From positions 1,240,001-1,304,000 of the forward strand of contig JAFCMP010000057.1 of assembly GCA_017506865.1 (NCBI GenBank): a DNA stretch of 64,000 bases, read 5' to 3'. The stretch comes from Tribonema minus. Its lineage: Eukaryota; Sar; Xanthophyceae; Tribonematales; Tribonemataceae. The notes beneath the pieces were generated by a model, which was not told the DNA's origin, ran no database searches, and worked only from the letters and a program-made list of their open reading frames with translations. Both the position numbers and the translations under genes were made by a program. The stretch's first letter is position 1. Each line of letters starts with the position of its first letter. Shown here piece by piece: positions 10,601 through 21,844 of this stretch.

Positions 10601-13600
10601 TGATGAGAGAGTAGGCGGGGGGGAGTGGAGAGGCATGACCGAAGTGCCTGGTGCCAGGGAGGTCGTGGGCGCAGTGGTGATGCAGGCAGCGACGTGGTGC
10701 GAGGACAGGGGGAGCGTGTAATGATGAGTGATAGGCGGGGGCGGGGAGAGGTATGATTGAAGTGCCTGGTGCTAGGGCGGTGGTGATGACAGTGGGGATG
10801 CAGGGAGAGAGACAGCCCCCCTCGTGGCGATTTCATCTTGAGGAGCATGTAAAGGTGCCGGAGTTTGCTGTTGTGCAGCAGGTGGTGTGCGCTGGGTGGC
10901 AACTGCATCTTGTTTCACGAAGGCGATTGACGGGGATTGTACATAGATGACCCATGTTCCGAACAGACAAACTACACTTCTGAAGGATGTAATAGGGTCA
11001 AGCTGAAAACGCATCCTCTGCCTTCCCCCCCCCCCCCCCCCCCCCCCCCTTCCTGCAACTCATCGAACATACATACGCGCTCGATCCTCTCCCTTTCTCC
11101 CAGACCTGCCCTGATGACACTGCACCACAAGCAGACTGAGGACGGCGCAGCGCACCTGAAAGCTGTCCATCAGCAGCGGACACTCCATGCCGCAGTTCTG
11201 GGGGATGGACCAGTCATGCAAGTAGAGCACCTCTGGCGTTGTCCGTTGTGACCCCGATGGGGCTGATCTTGGTGCTGCCGGATCAGCACCGGGTTCAGCA
11301 GCGGCATGCGGTTGCTCCTCACTGCCACAGCATACGGAGCGCACGCGAACCATGGCACAGAAACGGTGTTGCTCAGAGCAAAACAGCGGGACGGTGCTGA
11401 GCAAGTTTGTCGGTGGATGTGGCCGGGACGACAATGCATGTGTGTGGGAAATGGGCAGCATCTGGCGATCTTCGTCGCGTGTTCGGCGTCACGGTTTGCT
11501 CTGAGCAACGGCTGACATGTGAGCATCGCCATCATCAGTTGAGCACCAGTAACGTCGGAGCACCTCTGTCACATGTTGCACAACGCAACCGTCTGCGTAA
11601 TGGGGCTCAGCATCACGAACGTCTGAACAGCATCACCAACATCTGAACGTCGCCGTTACCGGGCGAGCATTACCGACTCCTGAGTATCACCAACATCAGA
11701 GCACCATTGTCACCGGCTTGTGACATTCCTCCTCACGAACCGCACCAGAACTCTTCAAAATCAGCACAGACCGTGGAAGCATGCTTCGTGTCTTTGTGTG
11801 TGCGCATGTGAGTAAACCTAACCCTAACCCTAACCTAACCCTAACCGATGTTGCTGCCCCCCCTCCCTGTCCCCGCCAAGCTAGTAGCTCGAGAAACTGC
11901 CGCAGCACATGGGAGCCCGCCTCCCGTGCGCGCCCCCGGCGACTGGCGAATCGCGATGGCAGCTGCCGCCGTTGCATGGTGGGGGCAAGAGCAGATCGCT
12001 TGCTGGACCAACTTGAACACATTTCACTCCCTAACTTCATCAAACTTCAATTGTTGCAGCAATATCTTGGCGCGCAGCAGCGTCTTACCGCGCCGCCGCG
12101 CCGACAAACGCGTCGAAAGGCATGGACCCCGCGTCCGCCAGCCCCGCCCAGTGCACGCAGCCGTCGCGGTGGCGCTTCAGCGGCACGGTCTGCGGCGCGC
12201 GCGCGCAGCGGCAGGGGAAGCGGCGTCAGCCGCTGCCGCAGGGGTGCAAAGACGATGCGTGAATTTGCGCTTGAAAGAACCACTCCATGTGTTGCAGCAA
12301 AAGGGGCTCAATTGTCAAAGGCCAGTGCAAGAGTCCCTGCGCGGGGGCGCGCAAAACGCGGAGCTGCAGTTGAGCACTGGCGTCGAGCGCTGCTGCACGG
12401 CCAACCAGCGCTTTCTGTGAGGTTGCTTCTAGAGAGTGATACGGAAGTGTGACCTCAAGACTCAGTCACAAGCACCATGTTTCTTCTTGAATCGCAGATT
12501 CTGCTCGCCTTGCTGCCGATGACGCGTGCGAGCCCGTCCAGGGTCCAGCAGCGCCCGTCACGGAAGCACAGGCGCGCGCCGCCTCGGATGAGCACCGGCA
12601 CGCCCGCGCGCGCATAGTGCGCCATAAAGTCCGCCACTGTCAAATCTACCGTCCTGTCGAAGGGAAAAAGACAGCGGCAGGTGCATTGCGGCGATGAGCT
12701 GTTGTCAGAGCTGCCACTGAGTAGGGTGACAGCGCATGGGATGGGAAAGGTGGGCGGTCGCTGTTGTCGCAATGGTACAGCGCTGCTACAGCGCTCAGCA
12801 GGCACCCTGCCTCACATGAGCATCGGCACAACACTAGAGCAGCTTCTCTGCGTCGCGTGAGTAGAGACATGTCCGCAGTGTGCGTGCCGCCGCAACGGCC
12901 CCCCACACACACGCACCCACCCACCTTCGCACCTTACGTCCACCTCGCGCATCAGCACCCCCCCCCCACTCCCCGCGCACCTCCCCGCAACCCCCTGCTC
13001 AGCCACCCCCTCCCTCTCCGCACGCGCCGCCGCCGCCTTCCGCATGCGCGCGCGCTCGCTCCTGAGCGCTGGGCTCTGGCTGAGCGCTGCTGCTGCGTCC
13101 ATGTGCGCCAGCGCCTCTGCGCCGCGGCCCTGCCGCTCCAGGTACAGCGCGAGCCTGGCGCGCGCGCGCCCGCCGGCGCCGGCGCGCAGCTCGCACGTGA
13201 GCTCGTGCACCCTGGTGCACGGGGGCAGGCCAGACTTGGGGCGTCACTTGTGATGTCGCACGGCACGGTGATGAACGAGTCTTCGCGCATTGGGCGCAGC
13301 GGGTGCGCATCATGTAGTCACTGGCGTACCTAGTTAGTGCTAGCGTCTGGCGCGCGTTGATTAACGGGAAGCACAGCAATTGAGTGCGTTCACGCCGCCG
13401 GGGCAAATCAAGGGTGCACATGGTGGTGTGCGCCTGTGGACAGTGGGGTGGTGCTGTTGTTGCAACCGTGACTGCTGTTAATAAGCTTGCACGGTGGAGC
13501 ATATGCGTGTGCAGCAAAGTTTCTTTTACTGTTGCTGCACTGCTGCACTCTTTCGTTGTCAGCTGGGGAAATTGCAGGTGAACAGCAACTGGCGCTCCAG

Positions 13601-13675
13601 ATCTGAGGCCAGTACTCACCTCTCCTTGATGAATGCCTGACCCTCCGCAGTCCTGAGGGCATTCAGAGACGACAT
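7657..13675 (-). CDS. JmjC-domain oxygenase-like protein with helical N-terminus
   Basis: Predicted Fe(II)/2-oxoglutarate oxygenase of the JmjC (cupin) family. Nine exons: 13620-13675, 12981-13211, 12509-12653, 12089-12189, 11156-11267, 10117-10565, 9172-9311, 8628-8761 and 7657-7974. They sum to 1686 nt (561 aa) with all phases matching. The start is ATG at 13675 (MSSLNALRTAEGQAFIKER). Residues 20-95 are Ala/Arg-rich and helical, TPR-like. Residues 96-145 begin the JmjC fold (ADFMAHYARAGVPVLIRGG). Metal ligands are visible as HVD (about His341, Asp343) in SGLHVDGFGSHFW and a distal His423 in FVPSGCPHEVEN. A Pro/Ala insert of about 85 aa splits the domain. Two introns use GC donors (after 12509 and 8628). 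The acceptor of the 11156-11267 exon is the least certain. Substrate, whether histone or another protein, cannot be told. Confidence 0.87.
8168..8242 (-). mobile_element. Copy of a small dispersed element with TCACCT end
   Basis: This copy reads GGTGGAAGGC, then TGTCACCTAGAG, then ATCTTTTGATTCGTTTCC. The same order of words occurs at 61694-61768, and the inverted complement occurs at about 4340-4437, 4594-4664 and 20963-21020. It lies in the last JmjC intron. It is too short to code and is probably a MITE-like or decayed element. Confidence 0.55.
8436..8495 (-). repeat. Echo of the JmjC exon 8 donor edge
   Basis: This repeats the exon end seen at 8628-8660 (SNLE then A, followed by CTGCAGGCAAGG). 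The copy differs, reading SNLEQARAAGKGR with a GT donor gtatgt where the true exon uses a GC donor. Confidence 0.6.
11815..11846. repeat. Interstitial telomere-like CCCTAA tract
   Basis: About five CCCTAA units, one imperfect, in a JmjC intron. The unit matches the TTAGGG-type telomere found in many algae. Confidence 0.8.
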
Positions 13676-14403
13676 GAACAATAGCATTTGTCACAGCAGC
13701 AGCTATGGTCATGCATGCGGATCACTCTGAGCTGCCTCTTTGGTCTCAAGTATTGATGCAGGGGGCTCTGTCAGTCTGATGGCGTGCCGCACCTGGACAC
13801 CAGTTCCAGCTGTGATTGTGAGTCGTGTCCTGTATCGGCTGAAGGTCGTACTGTGCCATCGCGCAAAGATCTGCGCCACCATACCGCCAATTCAGGCAGG
13901 GTGCCGATGCCGCTGGCCTGCCGCGATGCCATCGTCATGTCTGTGCACAAGGTTTGCTTAGTTGGCTTGCGGAGCACTAGGCGCAGCTGACGGTGTCTCT
14001 AGTGATCACAATCGCATCACACCACGATCTTTCAGACCAAATTGCACTTCAACAAACGATGCAACTTCAACGAATGGAACTTCAAACGCTCTCCAGTAGA
14101 CACACACCCCTTGAAGGCGCAAAGTGAGTACCTGACCACCAGCAGACTATCTCTGTGCCGGAAGATTGAGCTTGCAGTGCTTCTGATGATTACCTGAGCG
14201 ATCACAGTCCCCGCCGAAAACCTCGATGCCCATTGCACATCCCACTTGCACTTAATGCTTGGCCCCAAGCTTAATGGTATCACCGCTGCCTCTTGCTCCC
14301 AGGTGCGCTGGACTGTATCCGCGTCGAGCGATTCTGGACGGTGTCGGCGCAATTGGAAAAGCGGCGGGAGCGAAGGCGGGGAACCGCACAAAGCCTGTAG
14401 ATC
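13676..14403. other. Region upstream of the JmjC gene
   Basis: This is probably the JmjC promoter side and the 5' flank of the candidate plus-strand gene. At about 14300-14400 several frames look partly coding on the plus strand, for example RVERFWTVSAQLEKRRERRR. No frame could be linked to a full gene. Confidence 0.35.
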
Positions 14404-14925
14404 ATGTTCATCCCTTCCAACACTAACATGAGGCGGGGCCGAAGGCAGCACCCCCGCTCGAGCACCGGGACCGCTGGCGATCGTGATGTGAGTGCTTAGG
14501 ATTGGAAAAAGGATTGGTCAAGGCTTGAGTCATTTGCCTCTAAAAACAACAATAGCCCTGTGCATCGTTGAACCTGGAACCACCATCGACTGGTCTGGCA
14601 GCAATACAGCGGCATCAAGCCACTTGCCAATGGCTTCAAAATGCTGCGCGCAACAACGCAGGACACCGGGGGTGGTTGAACGCTCATGAAGTTGCCTGGT
14701 GCACTGTGCTCTCTAATTGAAGTCATGACGGCTGCTGCTGCCGCTGCCTGTTTGCGCCATTGTTACGCGAACAGCAAAAATTGACATCACATATGATGAT
14801 GATTTGTGCATTGTTTCAGGCTGCTGATCCGACAACGGCTTGTATACGCCCGTGCCAGATCAAAAGTCACGTCACCAAAGTGGATTGCACCCTAGCACTC
14901 GCAAATCTGTGGGCAACGTTCTCAG
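14404..14925 (+). CDS. Candidate 5' exons of an unrecognised plus-strand gene
   Basis: A possible first exon runs 14404-14487, starting MFIPSNTNMRRGRRQHPRSS and ending in a good donor (gtgagt) in phase 0. A possible second exon starts at 14820 after tttcag and reads AADPTTACIRPCQIKSHVTK in the matching phase, with a donor candidate near 14925. The join to the clear last exon at 16137 does not close in frame with that donor, so at least one exon or boundary is wrong or missing. No family recognised. Confidence 0.25.
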
Positions 14926-15387
14926 GTCTGGCACACCTCTGACCCGTCTGAATGTCTAGGCCGCCACTGTGGCCCTGCTGCAGGCGACGCATCCAGCAGC
15001 AGCAAAAACGTAATTTCCATAATAACATACCTAGACTGTGAAGGCTTCTGACTTGACACCTTCACCAAGCCGTGGGGTGCATAGCGCTAATCCCGCACAG
15101 GAAACTGCGAACCATCACAGTTTTGCAAGTCGCTGGTTGACGACGTGTGATTTACAACGTGAGAGCACGCAGTTCTAGGTTTTTACCACGTCACACAATG
15201 ACTCTTGTTGAGACAGTTGCAGCCGTCGCCAGGGCCTTACTCCCGCCGCACGCATCTTAGGGTTAGGGTTAGCACTCAAGGTCGCAACGCGGGCCGCTTC
15301 ATGGCAATTCTTCACAGTCCATCGAAGCGTGTTCAGAAACAGCCTGCCATCGCGCCACGTGATTGAGCGAGCCCCAATCGCTCCAGC

Positions 15388-16136
15388 TTACCGGCGGCGG
15401 CGCCGGACCAGAGCACCACTCTGTCGGGTGCATCATGAACTTCACAAAGTAGTCCATTGCAGTACGTTCTTGCAAGTGTTCCTGCGCCCTCAGAGCGAGG
15501 AAATCCTGATATAAACCGCACGTGTACGCCGCTGCGCAGTCTGGCGGCAGCGCTATCAAAAGAGCAGCACTCCCTTAGGCATATCATGAACTTCAGAAAG
15601 TAGTCCAATTTGAAACGTGTTCTCACAACCGTGCTTACTTGGAGCAAACCGGACATCCCCCGCGCTTGTCCGCCGCCCGCGCAGTTTGCTGGCGGCAACG
15701 CCGTCAAGAAGCGCAAATGTTCATCATTTACTTTACAAAGTAGTCCATTGAAGTACGTTCTCACAACCGTGCCGAGGGAACCCTGACATCAGCCGCGCCT
15801 GACCACTGCCGCGCAGTCCGCCGGCGGCGGTGCCGTCAGCAAGAGTAATACCTCATCATTGTCAACACTCCATTATGTTTGTCATGAACGAAACACAAAT
15901 ACTTCGTTGAAGTACGTTCTACAAGTGGCGCCATCTCGGAGCGATGGAGCTCTGATATCAGCCGCGCCTGCCCGCCGCTGCGCAGTTTGCCGGCGGCAGT
16001 GCCTTCAACAAGAGCAACACTTTGTTAGGTTTATCATGAGCTTCACAAAGTAATCCATTGAAGTACGTTCTCACAGCATCTCGGGGCGAGGAACCCTGAT
16101 TGAACCGCTTGACCGCGCCTGTCCGCCGCCGCGCAG
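15388..16136 (+). repeat. Tandem array of an exon acceptor edge (five copies before the true exon)
   Basis: Copies of cgcag followed by TTTGCCGGCGGCAGCGCC lie at about 15388, 15538, 15685, 15817 and 15986. The intact exon follows at 16137. Units are about 130-170 bp and each includes TTCACAAAGTAGTCCATTG-like and GAAGTACGTTCTCACA-like intron sequence. Copies have drifted by substitutions and small indels. Confidence 0.85.
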
Positions 16137-16286
16137 TTTGCCGGCGGCAGCGCCGTCAACAGCATCGAGGCCGCGCTGGAGGACGACGCATTTGGGCTGG
16201 CGCATGAGCCCGTCGCCAAGCTCATCCACACGGAGTGGACCAAGGAGGCACTACCAGATGACCATGACGACAATGACCTGGAGTGA
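16137..16286 (+). CDS. Last exon of an unrecognised plus-strand gene
   Basis: The exon begins after gccgcgcag in phase 0 and encodes 49 residues before TGA at 16284-16286. It opens FAGGSAVNSIEAALEDD and ends DDHDDNDLE, an acidic tail. Codon third positions are mostly G or C. The five decayed copies of its acceptor edge immediately upstream show that this is a real exon boundary. It converges with the minus-strand gene ending at 16621. Earlier exons may lie at 14404-14925. Function unknown. Confidence 0.5.
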   Translation, partial: FAGGSAVNSIEAALEDDAFGLAHEPVAKLIHTEWTKEALPDDHDDNDLE

Positions 16287-16620
16287 GGGCGCGTGTCCCG
16301 CCTGTGTGAATACATACATACCGTGCGCATGTAAATACAACGACAGAAGCAGATGGTACGGGGGTCGCGTGCGCGTGTGTGTGTGGCTGTTTTAAAGTGC
16401 TCTGGATTGCACGCGCGCTCGCTTTTGCACTTCACTTCACATGTGACATGTGCGATTCGGTTTACAGACACTTGAGTGATGCGCGCCGTCCCTCACAGCA
16501 ACGGCAGCGGCAACAGCACGTACAAGCACCTTCATCACCGCGACGAACAGCACATGCCCCGCGCTATGTATATGTGTATGTATAGAGCGGCGGCAGCGGC
16601 GCCCGCAGCAGCGCTCGGCC
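16287..16620. other. Short convergent intergenic stretch
   Basis: It lies between the stops of a plus-strand gene (16286) and a minus-strand gene (16621). It should hold both 3' ends. No gene recognised. Confidence 0.5.
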
Positions 16621-19600
16621 TCAGTCGTCCTCCGCCGATGATGACGACGACGACGCGCCCTCGCTGTCAGACGCGAGCACGCGCCGCCGCTTCCGCTCCC
16701 GCTCGACACCGCGCTCGTCGTCGCTGCCGCTGCGCCGCGGAGCGCCGCCGTGCTGCCGCGCGTCGCCGTCGGACGCGCCGCTGCCCTCGCTGTCGCTGCC
16801 GCCGCCGCCGCCGTCAGCGACGCCGCCGGCGGCGCCCTCCGCGCCGCTGCCGCCGTCGAGGTCGAGCACTGCCTCCCTGTCGCTGTCGCTGTGCTCGGAG
16901 GGCGTGTCCTGCGCCGCGGCAGCGCAGAGTTCTGACGTGAGATGCGATGTGACGGCGTACTGCAGTGGGCGCTGCGCGATGGCGTGGGGCTACACGACCG
17001 CAGAGCGCTATAAGGGCAGTCCTTGTGCTGCGACAGCCCAGGACTCAGACAGCCACGTGACTCAGACAGCCACGTGGAGGTGACTGAAGGGAGAGGCATG
17101 TGTGCAACACCCTACGACAGCAGCTGGTGTGGTGGCCCTGCCGAAGAGAATGGCGCATACAATGGTGCACGGCCGTAGCTAGAAGCATGCGCCATCGGAC
17201 AAGCACGTCCACAACCCTGGCTGGTCGTGACGTGACAAGCGTGTGCGCACTGGTTCATGACGAGGTTCGAGCGCGCCATCCTTGCGTTGCCGACATGCTT
17301 GAGGCATGCGCCAAATCGTTGAAGCGGCGCCTGAAGGGTCTGCGACTCCCCAATCAACACACCATCACCACCGGCGCGCTCGTCACAGATGACTGATACT
17401 ATAGTGGACGGCCAACTCCGCCCGCAGCATCACACGCAGCAAACGCCGCACTCACGTCACGCAAACGGCGACGCGTGACGTGTTTCGTCGCGCGGCCTAC
17501 TTGCCTCCTCATCGACAGCCGACCCCACGTGCAGCATATTATGCGCAGCAACCACCGCAGTCATGCGACGCGTCGCGACATGCGTCACTTCTTCATTCAT
17601 TTTCTGTTTACGCACCTCCTCGTCGACGACGAAGCCGTCGTCCACGTCGTACTCGTCGTCGTTGCGCACGGGGAGGTCCACGTGAAGCTGCAGGTGCGGC
17701 ATCGCGCGCCACAGCTCGCTGAAGTTGCCCTTGAGGTCGAGGAAGAAGTCGTGGCGTGCGACGTCCTGTACAAGCTCCGCTGCCTGCAACAGAGGCGATG
17801 CCTTTGTAGGTTAGCGTGGCAACCCTAGAATCATCTGCTTCGATATATCAATTTCAGACATCGGCTCGTCTTCATTGGTAGTACTTGAAAAAAGTCACAA
17901 AGCTTTATCATCACTTTATAAATTGTAACGCTGGTGCCTACCAGTATGTTGATGCATGCTGTGCACCGTAAGAGGGGGCCTTTTTTAACCCCCCCAGGGG
18001 TGGATACCAAGAAGACGAGAGCACCAGAGGACCGACGCCCATCGTGTGCTGCTGACCATATGCCGCCGGCTGTCCCACACCTAACACAACTCCTGTAACC
18101 GTCAGCGTGCAACAGCAACGAGCATTTAACCACAAATATGCTCCAACCGTTTGATCAGTAAAACGGGCGCCACAAGTGCGAGCTCTGCCTCAGGTGTCAC
18201 CCTGCGGCCACCGTTGCTACCGCGGCGGAGGCTTACGCATTCCGCTACGCATCGAGCCGCAATGCGCCCGTGGACGTCACCGCTGTGAGCACAACCGCTG
18301 CTCCAGCCCTAACCCCACAACAAGCGCTGATGCGAACTACCACTACCCCTAAGCCTACAGGGGGCTCACCAGCTGGCGCTCTTGTCCCTCACAGAAGGCC
18401 GCTAATAAGCCCGCGGCCTGGCGCTTGGTGGTGCACGTCTCGCACAGCCGCCCGCAGTAGTTGCGCCGCTCGCGCCAGGGCCAGTGCTCAGCGCCCACCT
18501 GCGCCATCTGCGCGCAATAATACGGCACAGGCAGATGGTATGTATGCTGGGTATGTATTGACTGTTATGTGTAAGGTTGTGTACGTATTGACTGTTACGC
18601 GCCACGGCCAGTGCTCCGCGCCCACCTGCGCCATCTGCGCGCGCGCACAACAATAACGGCAAGCACAGGCAGATGGTATATACAATCTTTTGATTCGTTT
18701 ACATGTATGCTGCGTTCGTATTGACTGTTATGTTATGTGTGAAGTTTTGCCGCTCGCGCCAAGGCCAGTGCTCCGCGCCCAGCTGCGCCATCTGCGCGCG
18801 CGCGCACAACAAAGACGGCAAGCACAGGCAGATGGTATATACGATCATTTGATTCATGTCCATGTTTGCTGTGTACGTATTGACTGTTAGGTGTAAAGTT
18901 GCGCCGCTTGCGCCAGGGCCAGTGCTCTGCGCCTACCTGCGCCATCTGCGCGAGCGCGCAACAATAACGGCAAGCACAGGCAGATGGTATGTACTTCGAA
19001 GTATGCTGTGTACGTATTGACTGTGATGTAAGAAGTTGCGTTGCTGGGCCCAACCCGCGCCCACCTGCGCCAGGTGCGCACGCGCAACAAACGGCAGGCA
19101 CCGGCAGAATGTATGCTGTGTGTACGCATTGATGATGGTGTGAAAGGGTGCAGCGACGTAGCATGCACCGTGCAGGCCTGGCAGAGGGAGTGCCACTTGT
19201 TGTTATTTGCGCTACACTACACACTCGCATCTGAAGAAGGCATCTCAGATGCGCCTACTGCAGGGCTGCTGAAGCGTGAAGCTAGGTAATGCACAGATCG
19301 CCAATGCCGCCAACGCATCACTTTCAACTGCATTATGAAGTGTCACAGAACATTATGATGTCATTATAGCCGTGAGTGACAGGCGTAGCGCATTTCAAGC
19401 GTGTCTGAGTTGTTGAAGTAGACACTTGAAGTAGAAATGAGCAGCCGGCCACAACCAGCTCTGCATTCACGCCCATGCCTGAATGCTTGAGACAGGGTCC
19501 TTCTCCGTGCAATACTAAGTGATACACCCCTTGTATTACTGCCAACGCTACTATTACAACAGCGAATCACCTCCTCCAGCGCCTCCTCGTTCTCCAAAGA

Positions 19601-19696
19601 CAGAATGCCGTTTTCAATGAGCTCCACAATCGACGCCTGCAGCGACTCCCTGTCCGCCACGCCAGTGCCTGCGCAGCGCTCCGCCAGCTCCACCAC
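16621..19696 (-). CDS. Unrecognised protein with acidic Ser-rich, NLS-like C-terminus (5' incomplete)
   Basis: Four phase-0 exons are supported: 19571-19696, 18370-18507, 17616-17783 and 16621-16908 (720 nt). In order they encode a helical segment (VVELAERCAGTGVADRESL), a Cys/Arg-rich segment (EHWPWRERRNYCGRLCETC), a segment with RHDFFLDLKGNFSELWRAMP, and an acidic/Ser/Gly tail. The tail contains the basic cluster ERERKRRR and ends SSSSSSAEDD. The tail suggests a nuclear or chromatin-associated protein, but I do not recognise the family. The first listed exon has no ATG, so the true start lies upstream and was not found. Intron 1 holds five echoes of the 18507 acceptor. Confidence 0.58.
18508..19090 (-). 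repeat. Tandem array of an exon acceptor edge (four extra copies)
   Basis: The exon start (ATGGCGCAGGTGGGCGC on the minus strand) is repeated. Plus-strand markers CCAGTGCTC..CGCCCACCTGCGCCAT occur at about 18482 (real), 18608, 18775, 18919 and, decayed, 19049. Units are about 125-165 bp and include GTACGTATTGACTGTTA. Two units also contain ATCTTTTGATTCGTTTACATG, a fragment of the small dispersed element. Confidence 0.85.
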
Positions 19697-20212
19697 CTGT
19701 CGCGCCGTCAACCGCAAGTTCAAAGGCAGTCAGGTGACGTCCCGCAGTGCAAACTTCAATTCTGGCTATTGACGCAGGTGTGCTCATGGAGGCCTGCCTG
19801 GACGCAGACTCGCAGCGGTTGGAGTTAAGCCAGCTGTGAGATTTAGCCAACGAAGCAGATGCAGAAGTGGACATGCGTTTGCGATTCCGTGCTCTACGCG
19901 AGCAGCACGATCAACTGCGCACGAGCAATGAGGCCGCCTGAGGCGGCACAGTCGGCGTAGAGCGAGCTGCCAGTTCGGTCAGCAAAGGAGCCATTGCGGA
20001 CAAGAAAATAAATGCCTCACAGCTGTGAGAGCTTGGTGTCGGCACGGCAGCGGAGCGCTGCGCGGCGGTCGCTGAGCAACGACACTGCGGCCACCTGGCG
20101 CTTGCCGCCTTGCTGAAGTGCATGATGTCCGTGCATGCCCGCACGGACCCCAGCACGTGCAGCTTACTACCATGCAGTGCCCTCTGGCATGCTGCAGTCT
20201 GCATCCACGCAG

Positions 20213-20347
20213 GGGCGCAATCCGCGCACCCATCGATATCCACGTGCCGCCCGTGCCGACCGTCGCGCTGGCGGCGCGCCTTGCCGGCAAGCGCGGCGGC
20301 AAGCGCAGCGGAACGAGGCGGCCGGCGACGGGGACGAGGCACCTGCG
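20213..20347 (+). other. Possible plus-strand exon, unplaced
   Basis: It is bounded by cacgcag and a good donor (CTGCG then gtaagc) and is open throughout, with almost all codon third positions G or C. It reads PIDIHVPPVPTVALAARLAG followed by a Lys/Arg/Gly stretch. It enters and leaves in phase 2. No partner exon was found, and a minus-strand gene ends 10 bases away, so it may be chance or a relic. Confidence 0.25.
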
Positions 20348-20356
20348 GTAAGCCGC

Positions 20357-21844
20357 CTACAGGGTCAGCGCAGCGTTGTCACGCGCACTCATATGCGTAT
20401 TTTTGCCAGTGGCGTCAGCATGGCCGCGCAGCGCGCGCACGAGTCCGTCCGCCTCGCGCACGAGTCCGTCCGCCTGCACGGACGCGGCGCACGCCGCCGG
20501 CGCCACGCGCCGGCGCGCGCCGAAGTAGGTAGGGAGTTTCAGCGACGAAAGATGAGTTGCCTACGTATGCGGCGTGAGAGAGAAGTGATCCGCGCTACTT
20601 GCCTGCGCCGGCGTGAAGAAGGCGCCGGCGGCGTCCTGGAACGCCGCGAGCAGCGCCGCGTCGAGTTGGCGCCCGCACGACTGCGCGATGAGCCGCAGGC
20701 AGCGCCGCCGCCCCATGCCCGCCTGCGACGTGAGGAGGGCCAGCACGCTGCGAGGGCGCGCGAATGAGGGAAGGGGGGGGGTGCGTTCATGTACTTCAAC
20801 TTGAAGAAGGGTTGAAGTGACAGGAATTCAGGGGGCAGGGAGGACGTGTGCGCATGTGCGGTGCGGCAGTCAGGAAGGCAGAGGGGCGCGGAATTGATTA
20901 AAAGCGTTGCTGTGTGTACAGCCGTGCTGCGCCGCCTTTGGTTTGTTGTTGGCGGGCCGGACCTGGACACCTGGTGAAGTAGCCACTGTGCTCTTCGATG
21001 CATCATGGAAACGAATCAAATTATCGTGGTATTTTGCGTCAGTGAATCACTGGCCATCAACGTCAATGCACTGAGTTATCAGCGAAAATGCCTGGCACTC
21101 ATGTCAACAAGTCAGGTACTGCACCTGTAATGCTGATGGAAGGAGTTAAAAACCATGACATGAAGCACGGCATGACCGTCGCGGCTGTAGTCTGGTGCAG
21201 CATGCAGTGTCTCTAAGACACAGAGAAAAGTGACTAGAGTAACCCGGTCGCACCTTGCTGTGTGTTACCAGGCATGCTTGCGGTTATGAACTGAATCCAC
21301 AGAGCGCGATCGGTGTTGTGCATTCAATGGTTTAATTAAGGAGAAGGCGTCTGTCTTCGCGATGGAACTTCAACCTTTCATAATTGACAAGAAGCTGCAA
21401 GACTTACCGCCCCAGATCCTCGCTTTCGTACATGTCGCCGGCAACAGCCGCGACATTAGCTATATAACGCCGTGTGTGTCTTTGGGCTGCTTTATTTCCT
21501 GAAAGCCTCCCTCTTGGCAACACCCCTTCCCGACCGACCCCGACGCCGCCGCCGTCTTGACTATCGGCGCTGCCACTGTCGTTGTCTCCGTCCTCCTCGG
21601 AGGCGCTTCCATCGCTGCTACCACTCCCGCTTCCACTTCCACTTCCACCTCCGCCTCCGTCACCGCTACCGCTGCCGCGCTCGCTGCCGCTTGATGGTTC
21701 ATGATGCCGTGGTGCACCATCGTCGAGCACCTCTACATCACTTTCTGGCTCGCTGCCGACTTGATCGCTGAATCTGGTGTTGTCAGAAGCGCCATCGTCA
21801 CTTTTGCCACCGCTGGCTAGGCTGCTCGTCTCGCTGTCTGCCAT
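20357..21844 (-). CDS. Unrecognised Ser/Gly/acidic protein, three exons
   Basis: Exons 21408-21844, 20603-20747 and 20357-20560 sum to 786 nt (261 aa) with matching phases. The first half is low complexity: MADSETSSLASGGKSDD, then SGSGS and EEDGDN runs. The second half is folded-looking and Ala/Arg-rich (ANVAAVAGDMYESEDLGR joined to VLALLTSQAGMGRRRCLRLI). The second intron is only 42 bp and uses a GC donor (CAG then GCAAGT). In-frame Met codons lie upstream as far as 22030, so the start could be earlier; 21844 was chosen because it opens the acidic domain. Intron 1 holds a copy of the small dispersed element at 20963-21020. No family recognised. Confidence 0.55.
20963..21020 (+). mobile_element. 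Copy of the small dispersed element
   Basis: It reads CACCTGGTGAAGTAGCCACT, then GATGCATCATGGAAACGAATCAAA, matching the copies at 4340-4437 and 4594-4664 and, inverted, those at 8168 and 61694. Confidence 0.55.

Noticed and set aside
11696-12043. An additional JmjC exon between 12089 and 11267
   Set aside because: The open frame there has no domain similarity, and the flanking exons already join in phase without it. A small exon cannot be fully excluded.
20357-20748. Joining the exons at 20357-21844 with those at 16621-19696 as one gene
   Set aside because: The first set ends in an in-frame stop at 20357, and phases do not carry across. I kept two genes.
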